From Datisca glomerata (Eukaryota; Streptophyta; Magnoliopsida; Cucurbitales; Datiscaceae): a DNA stretch of 64,000 bases. The stretch covers positions 579,611 through 643,610 of the forward strand of contig QANY01008653.1 of assembly GCA_003255025.1 (NCBI GenBank). Reading direction: 5' to 3'. The translations under genes and the position numbers were made by a program. This document shows positions 11,430 to 23,053 of this stretch, one piece after another; positions within the stretch are counted from its first letter, which is position 1; the number at the start of each line of letters is the position of its first letter. Below the pieces are notes generated by a model. That model saw only the letters and a list, made by a program, of their open reading frames with translations. It was not told the DNA's origin and ran no database searches.

Positions 11430-12045
11430 GAGCACCACAATATTTCTCCAGCTGGTTCAAGGTAAGAGTAACAGCCTCCAATGCACATCGAGTAAAATTC
11501 TCAAAACACGCTTTATTCCTACATTTCCATATCCTATAAACTCCGAATGCAAGCCATCTCATATTCTCTCCAAAATCACAAGATTTAGAGAATAGAGTAA
11601 GATTATGCCAGATATCATAAAAGTCAAGCCCCACAAAATTGTTGGTTGTCGTTAATCCTAGAAGACTTCCAAACCAGAATGCACGAGCAAAGGAGCATTT
11701 GAAAAAAAGATGGCCACTGTCTTCGTCCTCATCACACAGCGGAAAACCTATGTTAATATTTCATACCCCTCAAGTTCGACTCAACAGCTATGTAGTTATC
11801 AGAACACCTCCAGATAAAATCTTTCATCTTTGGAGGAACATCTAGTTTTTACAATTGCTTCCATATAACCATTTAAAGCAATTTGATAGCTGGATTCCCC
11901 ACTGGTCCACGCCCGAAAACCTCATTACACATCAAGTTCCACGCCACCTTATATCAAGAGTTCACCACATATTCCCCATCTTTAGTGAAGTGCCATATAA
12001 GCATGTCCTCTCCATCATATCTACTACTAGGAATTTTACAGATTT
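11430..12045 (-). pseudogene. LINE reverse-transcriptase C-terminal fragment (zf-RVT region)
   Basis: Read on the - strand, it gives DMLIWHFTKDGEYVV, then LDVPPKMKDFIWRCSDN, then PLCDEDEDSGHLFFKC, and finally WLAFGVYRIWKCRNKACFE. This succession (D.L.W..T..G.Y.V, PPK.K.F.WR, C..C...E...H.FF.C, W.IW..RN) is the zinc-binding C-terminal region of plant L1-type LINE reverse transcriptases. The fragment has stops and frameshifts and lacks the catalytic RT and endonuclease domains. It does not join the gypsy sequence beside it and is an independent dead insertion. Confidence 0.75.
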
Positions 12046-12310
12046 CATTAACATCATCCGGGAGGAAAAATTGCTGTAAATTCTTCTATTCATTCCCTAC
12101 TCCCATCCAATAAGTCACAAACTAACTTTACATCTTGCTGAATGGGGAGATCACTTTAAAAAGCAGTACCCATATGTAACATTGGAGCTAATCTAACATT
12201 TAATTATGTGTTTAGATGTTAATAATAAATTACATTCAGTTGTCATGAATATTTGATTTAATGCTTGGTATGAATTAATTGAGTGTTTTACATACGAATG
12301 TATCGAGATG

Positions 12311-12586
12311 CCCTGTGATACCCCAAGATTTCATAGGGTTATCTTTATAATTTAAAACCCCCACTTACACCATATGAGCCTTGTTGATGGAGCAGAATCT
12401 TCCACCAAAAGAGCTGTCACAGAATTATGGCAAGTAAAAAGAAAGCTTCAAGATGACCATACTGATGAGCAGGTGGCAAAGAAACAAGTTAGAGATTCTC
12501 ATCCTGTTTGTGCCACTTGCAACAAAAGGCATGCCATACAATGTTATCGAAAGTTGAATGCTTGCTTCAAGTGTAGGAAAACTGGG
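12311..12586 (+). pseudogene. LTR-retrotransposon gag fragment, first half of the zinc knuckle
   Basis: From the ATG at 12374 the + frame runs through a basic stretch (KRKLQDDHTDEQVAKKQV) into CATCNKRHAIQC and then CFKCRKTG. C..C.K.H...C followed by CF.C...G is the nucleic-acid-binding segment near the end of plant retrotransposon Gag. The CCHC knuckle is cut after its glycine codon at 12586, and its His and last Cys are found at 14569 onward, beyond a solo LTR. A TGTGATACCCCAAGA motif at 12311, a frequent LTR start, lies just upstream. The fragment is a decayed element, not a host gene. Confidence 0.7.
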
Positions 12587-14568
12587 TGTTGCACGCGACG
12601 CGGAGCGGCGATTAAAAAATCATTTTTTGAAGGAAAAAGAAATTTGGAGTCGCCACAAATCATTTTATGATATGATTGGTCACCCAATTTTAAGATGAAA
12701 ATTTTGGTCTACGAAAACTTAAAATTGGTTCGTGAGTCATTTGTGTGTGGGGAAGGTATTAGCACCCCACAACACCTATTATAAAATGATTACCAAAGTC
12801 TAATAAAATGCTATCTAATTTTTTATTTTAACGCAAAGGTTAAAGAAATTCATTTTTGAATGTCTCATTTGGTGTATTTTGTATCATAAAAATGAACAAA
12901 ATAAATTACCTTTAATGGATGGTTCAAAGACCAATGAAAAATTATTTTTTGTATTCTTATATCCTTTTAAATCAAAACATTATTAGAGTTATTCTCGGTA
13001 TTCCAAGAATAACTCATCATCTCTGTAGTTCGACAAGTTTGGTATCCCAAAAATCTCAAAGTCCATCGTCGGCTTTTTGTTTAGTGAAAATTAAATAATG
13101 GAAGTAACAAAATTTAAATCTAATTGTTAAAATTATAATCCACACATACATGAACATTAACTCTAATAATAAGAGGATAATGCAAGAATCACATTATAAG
13201 CATGACGATATAAGAATGCTAAATAAATAAACATGTAAAGAAAATAAATGTTAATAATTACAACAAAAGGGAAGTAAAAGAATAGATATAAAGTTATAGG
13301 ATATCAAATTATAGAAAACATAAAATATTGAGATTATATAAAACATGTATAAAAAAGTAATATATGCAAGCATAAAATAAAAAAATACTATCTAATAAAT
13401 GAAAGAAAAAGAAATTAAAAAAATAATACAAATTGCAGGGCCAGAGCTGCAACGCATTTGAGACTCTCCTTTGTTGCTAACCATTTTTTTGTTTTTATAA
13501 TATAATATATTATGATATAATAATAATAGTAATAATAATAATATTAAATAAATAAATGATAAAAAATTGAAAGAAAAATGAGGAAAAACAATAGATTTTT
13601 TTAACATAAATATGTTCAATTTTTTTTACTACTTAGTCTATTAATTATCATTTTTTTTTCATTCTCTCATTAGTCATTGCTAATCAAATAGCAAAGGGGA
13701 TGTGCATGGATGATAATTAGTTCAAACAAGCGTCACAAAAATGATGAACATAATTTTTTAAAAAGAAAAGACTTGTAGGAACATTGAAAATTTTAAAATT
13801 TAGATATTTGCATAATCTTGTATAGAGATTTTACTCTCTATTTTATGTATTGTTATGTGTGAGAAATTATCCTAAGAGATCTTTGCATCAAATGTACATT
13901 TTTAACTCATTAAAAGGTTGATTCACATTGAGTTAATTTTTCCACCCCTCAAAACCTTTATCATCATCTTCATTAATTGAGTTGATGACAAAGACATCTC
14001 ATTATCTAACTTGTAAAGAAATCATCAATGCATGAAATTAAAGAGTTAAGATTTAAAGTAGGAGAAATGATAAAGAATGAACAATCAATTTATGTATGGA
14101 AAAAAGATATAAAAGATATCAACTACATGAATATGAAAAAGAGAGATTGATAAGATATATTATGAGCAAATGTGCAAGACATTTAAGCTACCTTAAGAAA
14201 AAGAATAGAAGAAAATGAAAATAATAGAAGTGTAGAATATCTTACTCTCTCTAAAATCACATCTCTTTCTCACTCCAATCCCTCTTTTTCCCACTCTAAA
14301 AAAATGACTTCCTTTTCTCACACTCCAAAGAGACCCACCTTAAGTGAAGACCTCACCTCACCCCCATTTATAGGCAAAATTAGGGTTTGCTTTTTTACTT
14401 TTAGTCTTTTTTGCTCATTTTTTACTTTTTAGTCATTGGACCACACTTTTCTTATTTTAGTATTGAACTAGTTTTCAAATTATACATATAGTCTTAGACT
14501 ATTATATGAGCCAGAATATAAAGTATGTATATTTAATGTATTAGACCAGACAAAATTCAGTATCTACA
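12587..14568 (-). mobile_element. Solo LTR (1982 bp) inserted in the gag zinc knuckle
   Basis: Begins TG and ends CA, flanked by the 5-bp duplication CTGGG (12582-12586 and 14569-14573), the standard size for LTR-retrotransposon integrase. The opening TGTTGCACGCGACGCGG, the TTGGAGTCGCCAC block and the GGGGAAGGTATTAGCACCCC block resemble large plant Tat/Ogre-type gypsy LTRs. The reverse-strand TATA-like CCTATAAATGG (14364-14374) suggests the LTR reads on -. No internal region remains, so recombination between two LTRs probably removed it. It contains CT-rich, (TAA)n and other AT-rich tracts but no gene. Confidence 0.8.
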
Positions 14569-14690
14569 CTGGGCATTATCTCAAGGATTGTCTTTTGATC
14601 AAACAAGGTCCGAACGACAGCTCAACAGTGATCAAGATAAAGTAAAGGTGTTCACTTTGACATCCCAAGAAGCTGATGATTAGAACGTAG
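14569..14690 (+). pseudogene. Gag fragment, second half of the zinc knuckle
   Basis: Directly after the solo LTR, codons read HYLKDC and then a basic stretch. They supply the missing His and Cys of the C..C....H....C knuckle that starts at 12562. With one copy of CTGGG removed, the two halves are in the same frame. The frame decays after about 30 more codons. Confidence 0.65.
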
Positions 14691-15274
14691 TTGTTGCGGT
14701 ATACTTCTTACTCTTGGGCATTAAATCTTAGTATTGATTGAATCTTGATATTTGTTTTCTCCACTATCTATTGAATTGGTGATTTGTGCTTTGCTATGGA
14801 TTGCGTCTTGGATTCTTATTATGTGTTTTTAGTGTTTTACATAAGGCAAATTCTTTTTTTTTTTACGAAAGTTTTTTAAGTTGGGTAGAATGTAATATCC
14901 CCACCCTTCTAAATGAACATTTTCGTGAAATTGATTTAAAAGATAATGTGATTTTAAAATTTAAATTTTTAAAAGAGATTAATTGTAATTTTTATAACGT
15001 TAGTTTAACTAGATCATATTATTTTTAAATTTGGTTTATTTCAATTTTAAAAAGGGTTTTGTTATATAAATTTGAAAAACTCACTCACACCATCGTGCAC
15101 ATACACCATAAACTACCCTAAACCTATTTTTGATTTTCTTACGGCAATTCTCTCCATTTTCTCTAACTTACTCACATCTATGCGTTTGCATACACCTAAG
15201 ATAAGCCTAAGTTAACATTATAAATACCTCAAGATCTCTCGCTGTTCATCTCTCTCACGAATTCCCCCGCCCCC

Positions 15275-15279
15275 NNNNN
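15275..15279. other. Five unresolved bases in a C-rich run
   Basis: Five N followed by about 21 bases that are nearly all C. This is probably a homopolymer collapse or gap-closure artefact, so the true length is unknown. Confidence 0.9.
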
Positions 15280-15760
15280 CGCCCCCCCCCCCCCCCCCCC
15301 TCACACCTAAACACACTGCACCTTAACCAACTTCCAACTAATGTTATTTTATTCCTCCTCCTAACTAACTGCCAACAGCGTAACTGCTGTTCTCTCTCCC
15401 TGGCAACACCTTAAACACACTACACCTTAGCTTAATTGCCACAGCGTAACTGCTGTTCTCTCTCTCTGGCAGTTTCTTTTCTTCATCACGCTAAGTCTAC
15501 GTTCTCATCTCTTTCTTCGTTTCATTTTTGTCAACCCACCAACATTGATCTCCAGTGTGTCATTTCTTCTTTTTCCATCTCTTCTCTTACGTCTTTTCTC
15601 CTTGCTCTCACTCTTTAACCTAGATTTTCAATTAATGTTAATAAAACACTCTCTGAAAATTTGTTCTTCAATTTCAGCTATTTGTAAACTCTCATATCCC
15701 TTCTCTTGCATCCAGCGAACATTCTCTGCTCGTAAAATTCCGGTAAGTTTTTTTTCTTCT

Positions 15761-16847
15761 TGTAGATACAATGGTGTCACGTGGGTGAGGTGCAGGAGTA
15801 GTCTAGTCCTAGCTCGTGACCAGAACAATGCCTGAGAACATCCGGTAGAACGTCAGGAGGTGAAGGGGAAGCACTCTAGATACTCAAGGGTGATGACAAA
15901 TGCTTGCTTTCTCTCTCTAGAAGTGGGAGCTTCTCACTCTAGAAATGGGAGCTTCTCACTCTAGAAATGAGAGTTTCTCTCTCTAAACTTCCAATCCCCT
16001 TCAAATGAATGAGGAAGCATCCTTTTATAGGTGAAAAAAAATAGGGGGAACTATTGCAACTAATCCCTTGATTAGTTATAAGTCTGCCAATCAAATCGCG
16101 CCACCCAAGCTGATTGATCATGCTTAGGTGAGTAAGAGGAGGATTATAAATGAACCAATCGGGTGGCGCCATGTGGGTCTTTGTGTAGTGACCATGATCT
16201 ATGGAGAACATACCTAGCGGGTGGGGCGTAACGGTGGTGTTCACCCAACGCCTCCTCTCAAGGGTTCTCTCAAGCCAACTCCTTCCGAAGATGGAATGGT
16301 AGCACACCCTCAATGTCTAGAGTGGTCGTACCGAGGAGGTAAGTCCCATGTCCAGTACAACATAACCTCGCCCCTAATCCTACCAATCCAAAGCCTTTCG
16401 AACATTCCCAAACAACCATACGCCCACCTAAGTCTTTGTCACTTGACTTAGTGGTTTGTGCTGTGATGACTCGTTGTGACAGATGAGTGATACACATTGT
16501 TTGAAGTACGTCTCCGAGTTGCTTTACAGATGGTGGTCCAAGCAACTCCATGGTATACCCATGAGGGTGACATTAATGGTGCTACCATGGGGGTGACATT
16601 AATGGTGCTACCATAGGGGTGACATTAATGGTGCTACCATAGGGGTGACACCCCATAGTGCTGCCATGAGGACAACCCACACATGTACCTCAGTGGCGGT
16701 ATCCCATGGGGTGCACCTCAGTGGCGACACCCTAAGGGGTGCACCTCAGCGGTGACACTCTATGGTCTCAGCGGTGGAACTCCGAGATGCGTCGTAGGGG
16801 TTGCGATTCGCGGGGAGTCAACGCCTAGTTCGTCACCCTCATGTACA
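15761..16847 (-). mobile_element. Solo LTR (copy 2 of the 10115 family)
   Basis: Runs from TGTAGATACA to ATGTACA, 1087 bp, flanked by CTTCT (15756-15760) and ATTCT (16848-16852), a 4-of-5 match to a target duplication. The - strand TATA-like CCTATAAAAGG (16022-16032) and GA-rich leader show it reads on -. It includes a run of four or five near-identical GGTGACATTAATGGTGCTACC-like units (about 16565-16640). It lies inside the LTR-type repeat that begins at 14891. Confidence 0.65.
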
Positions 16848-17240
16848 ATTCTTTTTCCTTTCTTTCTGTCTTCCAAGCTCTAGATTCCTTTCAGTTTCCC
16901 TCTCTCTCGACTTTCCTCTTTCCTTTCTCCCTTCGCCTCTCTCTTCCTTTCTCTTTCTCTCATGGTCTAACACTCACTGCCCTTTTCTCTTTATTTTGCC
17001 CAGTTTCTCTTTATCCAATTATCTCTCTTTGACATATATCATCTCCTCTTACTTTCCTCAATTTTGGTTAGTCGAACAAATGGGTAATTTGAAGTCATTT
17101 TTGTTAAATTGCTTTCTTGTATAGCTCAGATCAAGTAATTTTGTTTGATTCTTTAATTTTTGTTTGTTTGTACAGTGGCCAATTCTTATTTATCTATTTA
17201 TGAATGTTGGGTTTGTTAACAATACTTTTTCAATTGTTTT

Positions 17241-18039
17241 GGGTCGTTTAGCAGTCAGGATAGTACTTTACTAAATTTATCAGACTGTACTGTACTGTAT
17301 TGTACTGGATTAAATAATATTGTCCAGTATTTGGTGCTGTATTAATTAAAAAACTGTAACACTTATACAATATTTGGCACGTTATAGTATTAGATTGTAA
17401 AACTGTTTGTTATGATTTGATCCTCAAAAGCCTATTTGAAATTCATTAACATGTTATTTTTACATTTTCAACTATAAATAAATTATCTAATTCATGCGAT
17501 CACCATAAATTCTCTATTTTTTCAAATTTAATTATACCCGTAAACTTTAAGATATTGATAATTTATTGTTATAAACATTGAAATTAGAAGAAAAAAATTT
17601 ATTGAATTTTTAATACACAAAATAAGTCATTTAAGATATATAAATAATTACTGAACCAATCATATGATTGAGATGCTCTAAAAATTTAGAAAAAAAGGAA
17701 GAAAAAGATAGTAAATGGCTTTGAAATTTGGTAAAATTAAGTCATAAATAATTAATTTTACACCTTTTGAAAATTCATAAATTATTTTTGTTAGTGGAAG
17801 CTCTTGTAAGATATAAATTAAAAAAATCATTTTAAGATATAAATTAAAAAACAGCTTTATTTTTCTTAGTCCGGTGTAATACCCCCTAAAAAGAGAGGAC
17901 TAAATTATCCCATGGGGTTGGGACTAAAGAGTTTCACCGTATTAACTAGTACAGGCTCCATATTTTTGTCAAATGTCGAACACTGCTAAAATAGTACTGT
18001 CCTACTTTTAATACTATACAATACGGGCTAACAAACAAC
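17241..18039. mobile_element. Harbinger-type MITE related to the 3985-9344 element
   Basis: Both ends match the two ends of the larger Harbinger-like element, in reverse orientation. The left part from GGGTCGTTTAGCAG matches 9344 downward, and the right part up to GGGCTAACAAACAAC matches 3985 upward. The coding middle is replaced by about 300 bp of AT-rich DNA, so it looks like a deletion derivative. It also preserves the empty site into which foldback copy A inserted in the larger element. Confidence 0.6.
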
Positions 18040-20479
18040 ATATTACTTTTAGTTTTGTTTATATATTTTTCTTCAAAGTATTGATTTTTGCAATGGTGTG
18101 CTCTTACGTGGCTTTTGTTACTGAATTAGTATGGGTTTTTGGTATCAAATGATTTAGTGGGTTCTTAAAACAATTAAAATTAGTTCTTCTATGTGATTCA
18201 AATAGTTTAATATTTCTTAAGCAATTGAATTAATATTTGAATTGATTTTGAATGTTCACTGCATAGTGTTTTAACAATTTTATGCTTCACCCATTTTGTT
18301 TGACTGCTTACTCTAGATCTGTGTAAGTTATTTAGACTCGTCAAACTTGATTCAAATCAATCTGTTCCAATTTAGACGCAATCAGTCGAACCCAATCAAA
18401 CCAGCTCGAATCGGTTCAACCCAACCAGGAGAAACCGGCCCAACACAGCAGAACCAACCCGATTTAGACTGATCGGACCTAATTGAACCGATCTGAACCG
18501 CTCAATCAGATATTACCTAATTTATTCTTCACAGTTTTGTCATTGTTCTCTTCTAGTTAATTAAATAATCATAGTACTATATGAATATTTTGTGATCCGA
18601 GATCTTTAGATTTCATGAAATTAGTTGATGAGTTTAATTCGTAGTGATCCAGGTAAGTGAACTTATATTGTAATATGACTCATATATGATAAATGTAAGA
18701 GGTGTTATTCTCATCAACTTTAATTATCTGTAAACATGTTAGGTTCTTGTGTATGTTTTATGTAAGTAAGCTTGCATAATTTGACTCTGATGTTATAATT
18801 GTATCATGTATTTATATTTAATATTTGTTCAATTATTTTTTTCGATAATGTTTATATTCGTGAACTCTTTGGTAATTATTTACTGTTCAGTTATCAATTT
18901 GATTATCATGAGATAAATATTTGGATATGTTTGATTATACGTTAGTGTATTATCATGGCTGATTTCGTTACATATAAACCCTATGATTAATTGTTATCAA
19001 GCATTGGATATTTTGAACTGCGAAACTAAATTAAGTCAAGCGGTAATCAAGCAAGATATGAACTTAAGGACGGGCCTTAGTTAGCAATAAATCAAGTTGT
19101 TCACGTTTTGTTCTGTTATACGAATCGGGTGTCATCTGTTTATATTCTGGTAGCACATTGACTGTTATCTGTTCATGTTTTGGTCACATATTGGGTGTCA
19201 TCTGTAAATGTTTTCCGTCACTCATGAGGTGTTATCTGTTCAAGTTTTATGTCACCTATGAATGTCATATGTTAACGTCGCTTAGTATGTGTCATCTGTT
19301 TCCGTCGCCCATTGTGTGTCATATGTTTTGTCGCTCAATTCGTCATGTTACATTTTAATTCATGTGTGAACATTTCTGATTAGGTTGTTAACTAGAGAAT
19401 ATGCCAAGACATATATGAATAAGTTTGTTATATGATTTTGTTTGAGACACGTGTTATCTATGGGTTATGTTAAGCCAACTCATGTGTATGTATGTTATTA
19501 TGTAAGTTTGTTTATTGAGTATTTTAAAATACTCATTCCCCCAGAGTTGTTCACGATACTGGTAATGTTGGCGAGCAGCATGAGCGAGAGACTGTCATAA
19601 CCAGCTAAATCAATATAAATGAAATTATGATTTTTAGTTTATGATTTGCTTTAAGACTTAGGAAAACATTTTCTGTTAAACTCATTTATTTAAGTAGGTT
19701 ATGTTTTTCTACGAATTGTAATGAGTGAAAACTTTATGAATTATGGATTTCAAGTTTTGATTTTATTTTAGAGTTTAATTCAGTTTTATCAAGGCTTTAT
19801 TAGTTATGCATTTAAGAGACTTTAATGCTTCCGCTATTTAAGGTCAAGGTTTTTCTATCATGGGTAAATAAAGAATTTCAATTTGAAAATTTTCTTAAAA
19901 TTAGGGTTTATTTCAAATTAAGAATTTCAAAATTATGAAATTACATGCATATTTAACCTTCGGGGATCAGTCCGTTACAAGCCAAGTCATGATCAAGTAC
20001 ATTACATTATTTCATTTAGGATATATATCAAGTTCAGTAATGTTATATCATGATTGCATTTATGACACGTGGATGCATATTAGTATGTGGGTTTACTTAC
20101 TGAGTATTTTTAATACTCACCTCCATAAATGGTTGTGTTGTAGGTGATGACAAACTGTAGGAGTGAGTCATTGACATGACCATCATAATTATGATATTTA
20201 TGTTAAATCATGATTATATGACATCACATACATACTTTTAGTTAACTTCCTGATTTAAAAATTTATGAATTTTCATGCTTTAGTCTATGATAATTTGTTT
20301 GATTTTCATGATTTATAAATTTTCATGATTGACTTTATTATAGATTAATGTATTATTTATTTTAGTTTATGGAATAGATATAATTTTTAAATAATTTTAA
20401 GCTTCCGCTCTTTAATGTTAGCGTCAGGGTAAAGTTAGGGTTTTCAATTTGGAGATTTTCACAAAATTAGAGTTTCATG

Positions 20480-20822
20480 TTAAAAGAACCGAATCATGAG
20501 TTTCGGTTTAGTTCTTCATTTTGGTATTATTAATTAAAAATTAATTTTTTAAATAGTTTTTAAATGATATTATTAGAAATAATAATATAAAATCAAAGTT
20601 TTGTTTCGATTCGATTCGGTTTGATATGAAATTATATATTAGAAATAAAAATAATAATATGAATTTAATTAATGTTTCCAATCGATTCGAAAACAACCAA
20701 AAATTCAAACCGAACCAAAACTTCAGGTCTCTTATTTTCTCGAACTGAACCAAACCGAACACATATAAATCACCGATCGAACCAATTATTTTCGGTTCGG
20801 TAAAATAATTTTCACCTCTACC
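20480..20822. repeat. CGGTTCGG-type MITE fragment
   Basis: Starts with AACCGAATC/TTTCGGTTTAG, contains several GATTCGGTTTG and AACCGAACC blocks, and ends TTTTCACCTCTA. This is the same style of terminal sequence as the TAGGGGTG MITEs at 39331 and 42383. No target duplication could be defined. Confidence 0.45.
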
Positions 20823-21066
20823 CCCAATTCCCAGAATTTCCTCCCCATTTTTCATTACAACTACAAATTTCACCCCTACCCCCCAGATTCCCAGAATTTC
20901 CTCCCCATTTTTCATTATAACTGCAAATTGCATTAAAATCTTCCATCAGAAGGCAGGGTTGATTACGTAATCTTCTACCCAAAACGGTCCATTGGTCTCG
21001 GCGAGCTTCCTCATTTGTGCTTCCATATACTCCAAACAATCTCCATTTTTCCATTAACTTAGTCAT
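20818..21066 (-). pseudogene. LINE endonuclease fragment with an internal tandem duplication
   Basis: The - strand reads WRLFGVYGSTNEEARRDQW, then LLMEDFNAI and NEKWGG. W...G.YG......R..QW....DFN.I..NEK.GG is the end of the APE-type endonuclease domain of plant LINEs. The usual GDFN is EDFN here. The NEKWGGNSGN segment and its DNA (20818-20883 and 20884-20949) are duplicated in tandem with a unit near 66 bp. No RT domain follows, so this is a short dead fragment. Confidence 0.65.
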
Positions 21067-21240
21067 TTTTATAACTTAACCACATAAAACAATTTTCACA
21101 CTTTATCATTTCATGCACTTTTTATGATGATTTCATGCACTTTTTATAACTTAACCACATAAACTTAAAACAATTTTCACACTTTATCATTTCATGCACT
21201 TTTTATGATGATTTCATGCACTTTTTATGATGAAACTTAA
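21067..21240. repeat. Tandem repeat, unit about 75-82 bp
   Basis: TTTTATAACTTAACCACAT at 21067 recurs at 21142, followed by the same CAATTTTCACACTTTATC and CATTTCATGCACTTTTTATG blocks. The second unit has a 7-bp insertion. The TTTCATGCACTTTTTATGATGA block repeats further within each unit. Confidence 0.75.
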
Positions 21241-21561
21241 CCTGTACTGAGTCAGTAACCACTTTCACACAAGTATTTTTATACCCTTGCCTATTATAGG
21301 CTTTGTCGTTTTCACACATTTTATCATTTTCATACCCTTTCATTTTCTTACCCACTTGATAAATTTGTCAACAATTAAAACCATTTAATTCAAATTCTCT
21401 TTCAATAAAGTATCTCATTCATTAGTATCACTATATATGAATATTCTTTATTTTTTTTCATTATAAACCCCTTCTAAACACTCTAAAAACACACTTCAAA
21501 TTTATTTATGTACATAACTACACAAATATTACAGCTGAAGTGGTCAAACAAGTTGCAAATC

Positions 21562-21710
21562 CTAGTACTTTTTAATGATTACTTCAACTGCATTATATGT
21601 GCCCTCAGGATCATGTTGCAATGCATTTCCCATCTCAATATCTAATCTCTGTGGAGGTCCTTCCATTTCTTCAAGCTCTCTTCAAGGACTTCATCGCCAA
21701 AATCTAAAGT
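21562..21710 (-). pseudogene. Unrecognised protein-like C-terminal fragment
   Basis: On the - strand an open stretch ends EGTYNAVEVIIKKY followed by a stop at 21562. Upstream in another frame, DFGDEVLEESL continues it after an apparent one-base shift. The charged, non-repetitive composition looks like real coding sequence, but I do not recognise the family. It lies 800 bp downstream of the host-gene fragments on the same strand. Confidence 0.25.
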
Positions 21711-22529
21711 TATTATAATGCTTGATGACGATATAAAAAATCTAAAAGATAAAAAAAATTATTCAGATAAATAACAAGATCCCGAATAAAAATTTTTGTC
21801 CATTCATCATAAACATTTTTATCCAGTCACCTACAAGCTTCTTAAACTACTTTGAAGAATATAAATAATGTATGCATTACAGAAATTTGGTCAGAGGGAG
21901 TCGGGGGAAAACCTACGCTGTTGTTGATTGCACTTAACAAAATTTGACAGAATTACAACAATGAGACCATTAAAAACATAGCAACTAAACTGATCATGGA
22001 TGTAAAAGTTATAAATACAACTGTGAAAATGTTGGTTAAGAATGAATCCTATGAGTGTACATGTAACAATAATTTATCAAAATCCTAATCCACTTCACTA
22101 ACCACTAAGGCACATCAGTGAACCAAAACCATTGCTTCTATGTCTGTTTCACATGGTAGTATCTGAGATTCTGAATAACAAGAGGAGATCCTTTTCTGTT
22201 CTGATTTACTGAACGCGATTCCAAACTATGTACATACTTCAAGAATATATATCAGAATGTAAAAACGTTTAAATTGTTTTACACTCACGTCCTTACAGAA
22301 TATTTTTTAGCCTAATTACATTTACAAAACTGGACATTTCTGCACTAATTTTGAAGCATTTCAATTAGAAAAAATTACTTGATATATGCTTAATAGAACT
22401 ATTCATTACAAACGTGTTGAAAGTTTTTCTGATTCATTGATTTTGAAATGTAAATAGAATTGATAAGATATAACTAACTCAAAGCAAGCGATTTATAAGA
22501 TATGTTGAACGGATATCAAAGAAATACAT

Positions 22530-22732
22530 CACCTGTATCTAACCACCAGATGTTCCTATGAACAAAATTTCTTCATTTTCGTTGAGAGCCATGCAAATGA
22601 CCATGCAATTTCTACCTGTTTGTAGAGTACCTACTCTATTCCCTGTCCCAGATTTCCAGTCCTCCCTTGCCCCCTAAATAAACCAGCTCAGAACTTATTG
22701 TCATCGTCTGCACGTCCAACAAAGTCACAGTG
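22530..22732 (-). pseudogene. WD40-repeat fragment, LIN/CERBERUS-type E3 ligase C-terminus (tentative)
   Basis: The - strand gives SSELVYLGGKGGLEIWDRE in one frame. After a frameshift it gives RVGTLQTGRNCMVICMALNE and EEILFIGTSGG, with a TAG where an Arg codon is expected, then IQV. Blade pattern (hydrophobic strand, GG..G.IEIW, then TLQTG...V.CMA and G.SGG.IQV) identifies WD40 repeats. The spacing suggests the last two blades of a U-box/WD40 protein of the LIN/CERBERUS kind, which act as E3 ubiquitin ligases. A stop and a frameshift show it is dead, and the rest of the gene is absent. Another plant WD40 family remains possible. Confidence 0.45.
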
Positions 22733-23053
22733 ATCCAATCATGCTGTAACTTGATTCACTCCATATCTGTGCAATGCAAATATTAAGTGCTATTAAGCAC
22801 TGTAATAATTTATATCAGACGCTTAACTCAGATTTCTGATACTGACATATGGGATATTTTAGGATCAAATACAATACTTCTTCAAATGTTAGTTTAGTCT
22901 TTGAGTTGAAAATCTAGCCGGATCACACCTTAAAACATAGGTGTTAAGCAGATGAGTACTAGGGCTTTATTAATACGCACAAAAAGAGCAATATCCAGGC
23001 CATGTGGGACAGCATTCCAACAGATTGTAGCATAGCATATGAAAAAATCGTAC

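Larger units (their letters stand above)
14891..20480 (+). mobile_element. LTR-type repeat (copy 1) carrying nested insertions
   Basis: Starts TGTAATATCCCC, a common plant gypsy LTR opening. It has a TATA-like ATTATAAATACC at 15218-15229 followed by CT-rich leader sequence, and a distal part with repeated GTGTCATCTGTT blocks (19120-19330) and TACTGAGTATTTTAATACTCAC-like palindromes near 19515 and 20100. The distal part matches the repeat at 41470-44560. A solo LTR (15761-16847) and a Harbinger MITE (17241-18039) interrupt it. The last part (about 19500-19977 versus 20000-20480) is partly duplicated. Short open frames inside are non-coding. Exact ends are uncertain because no target duplication is visible. 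Confidence 0.5.

Noticed and set aside
16801..17124. 107-codon Ser/Phe/Leu-rich frame
   Set aside because: Translation of CT-rich LTR leader sequence; no homology pattern.
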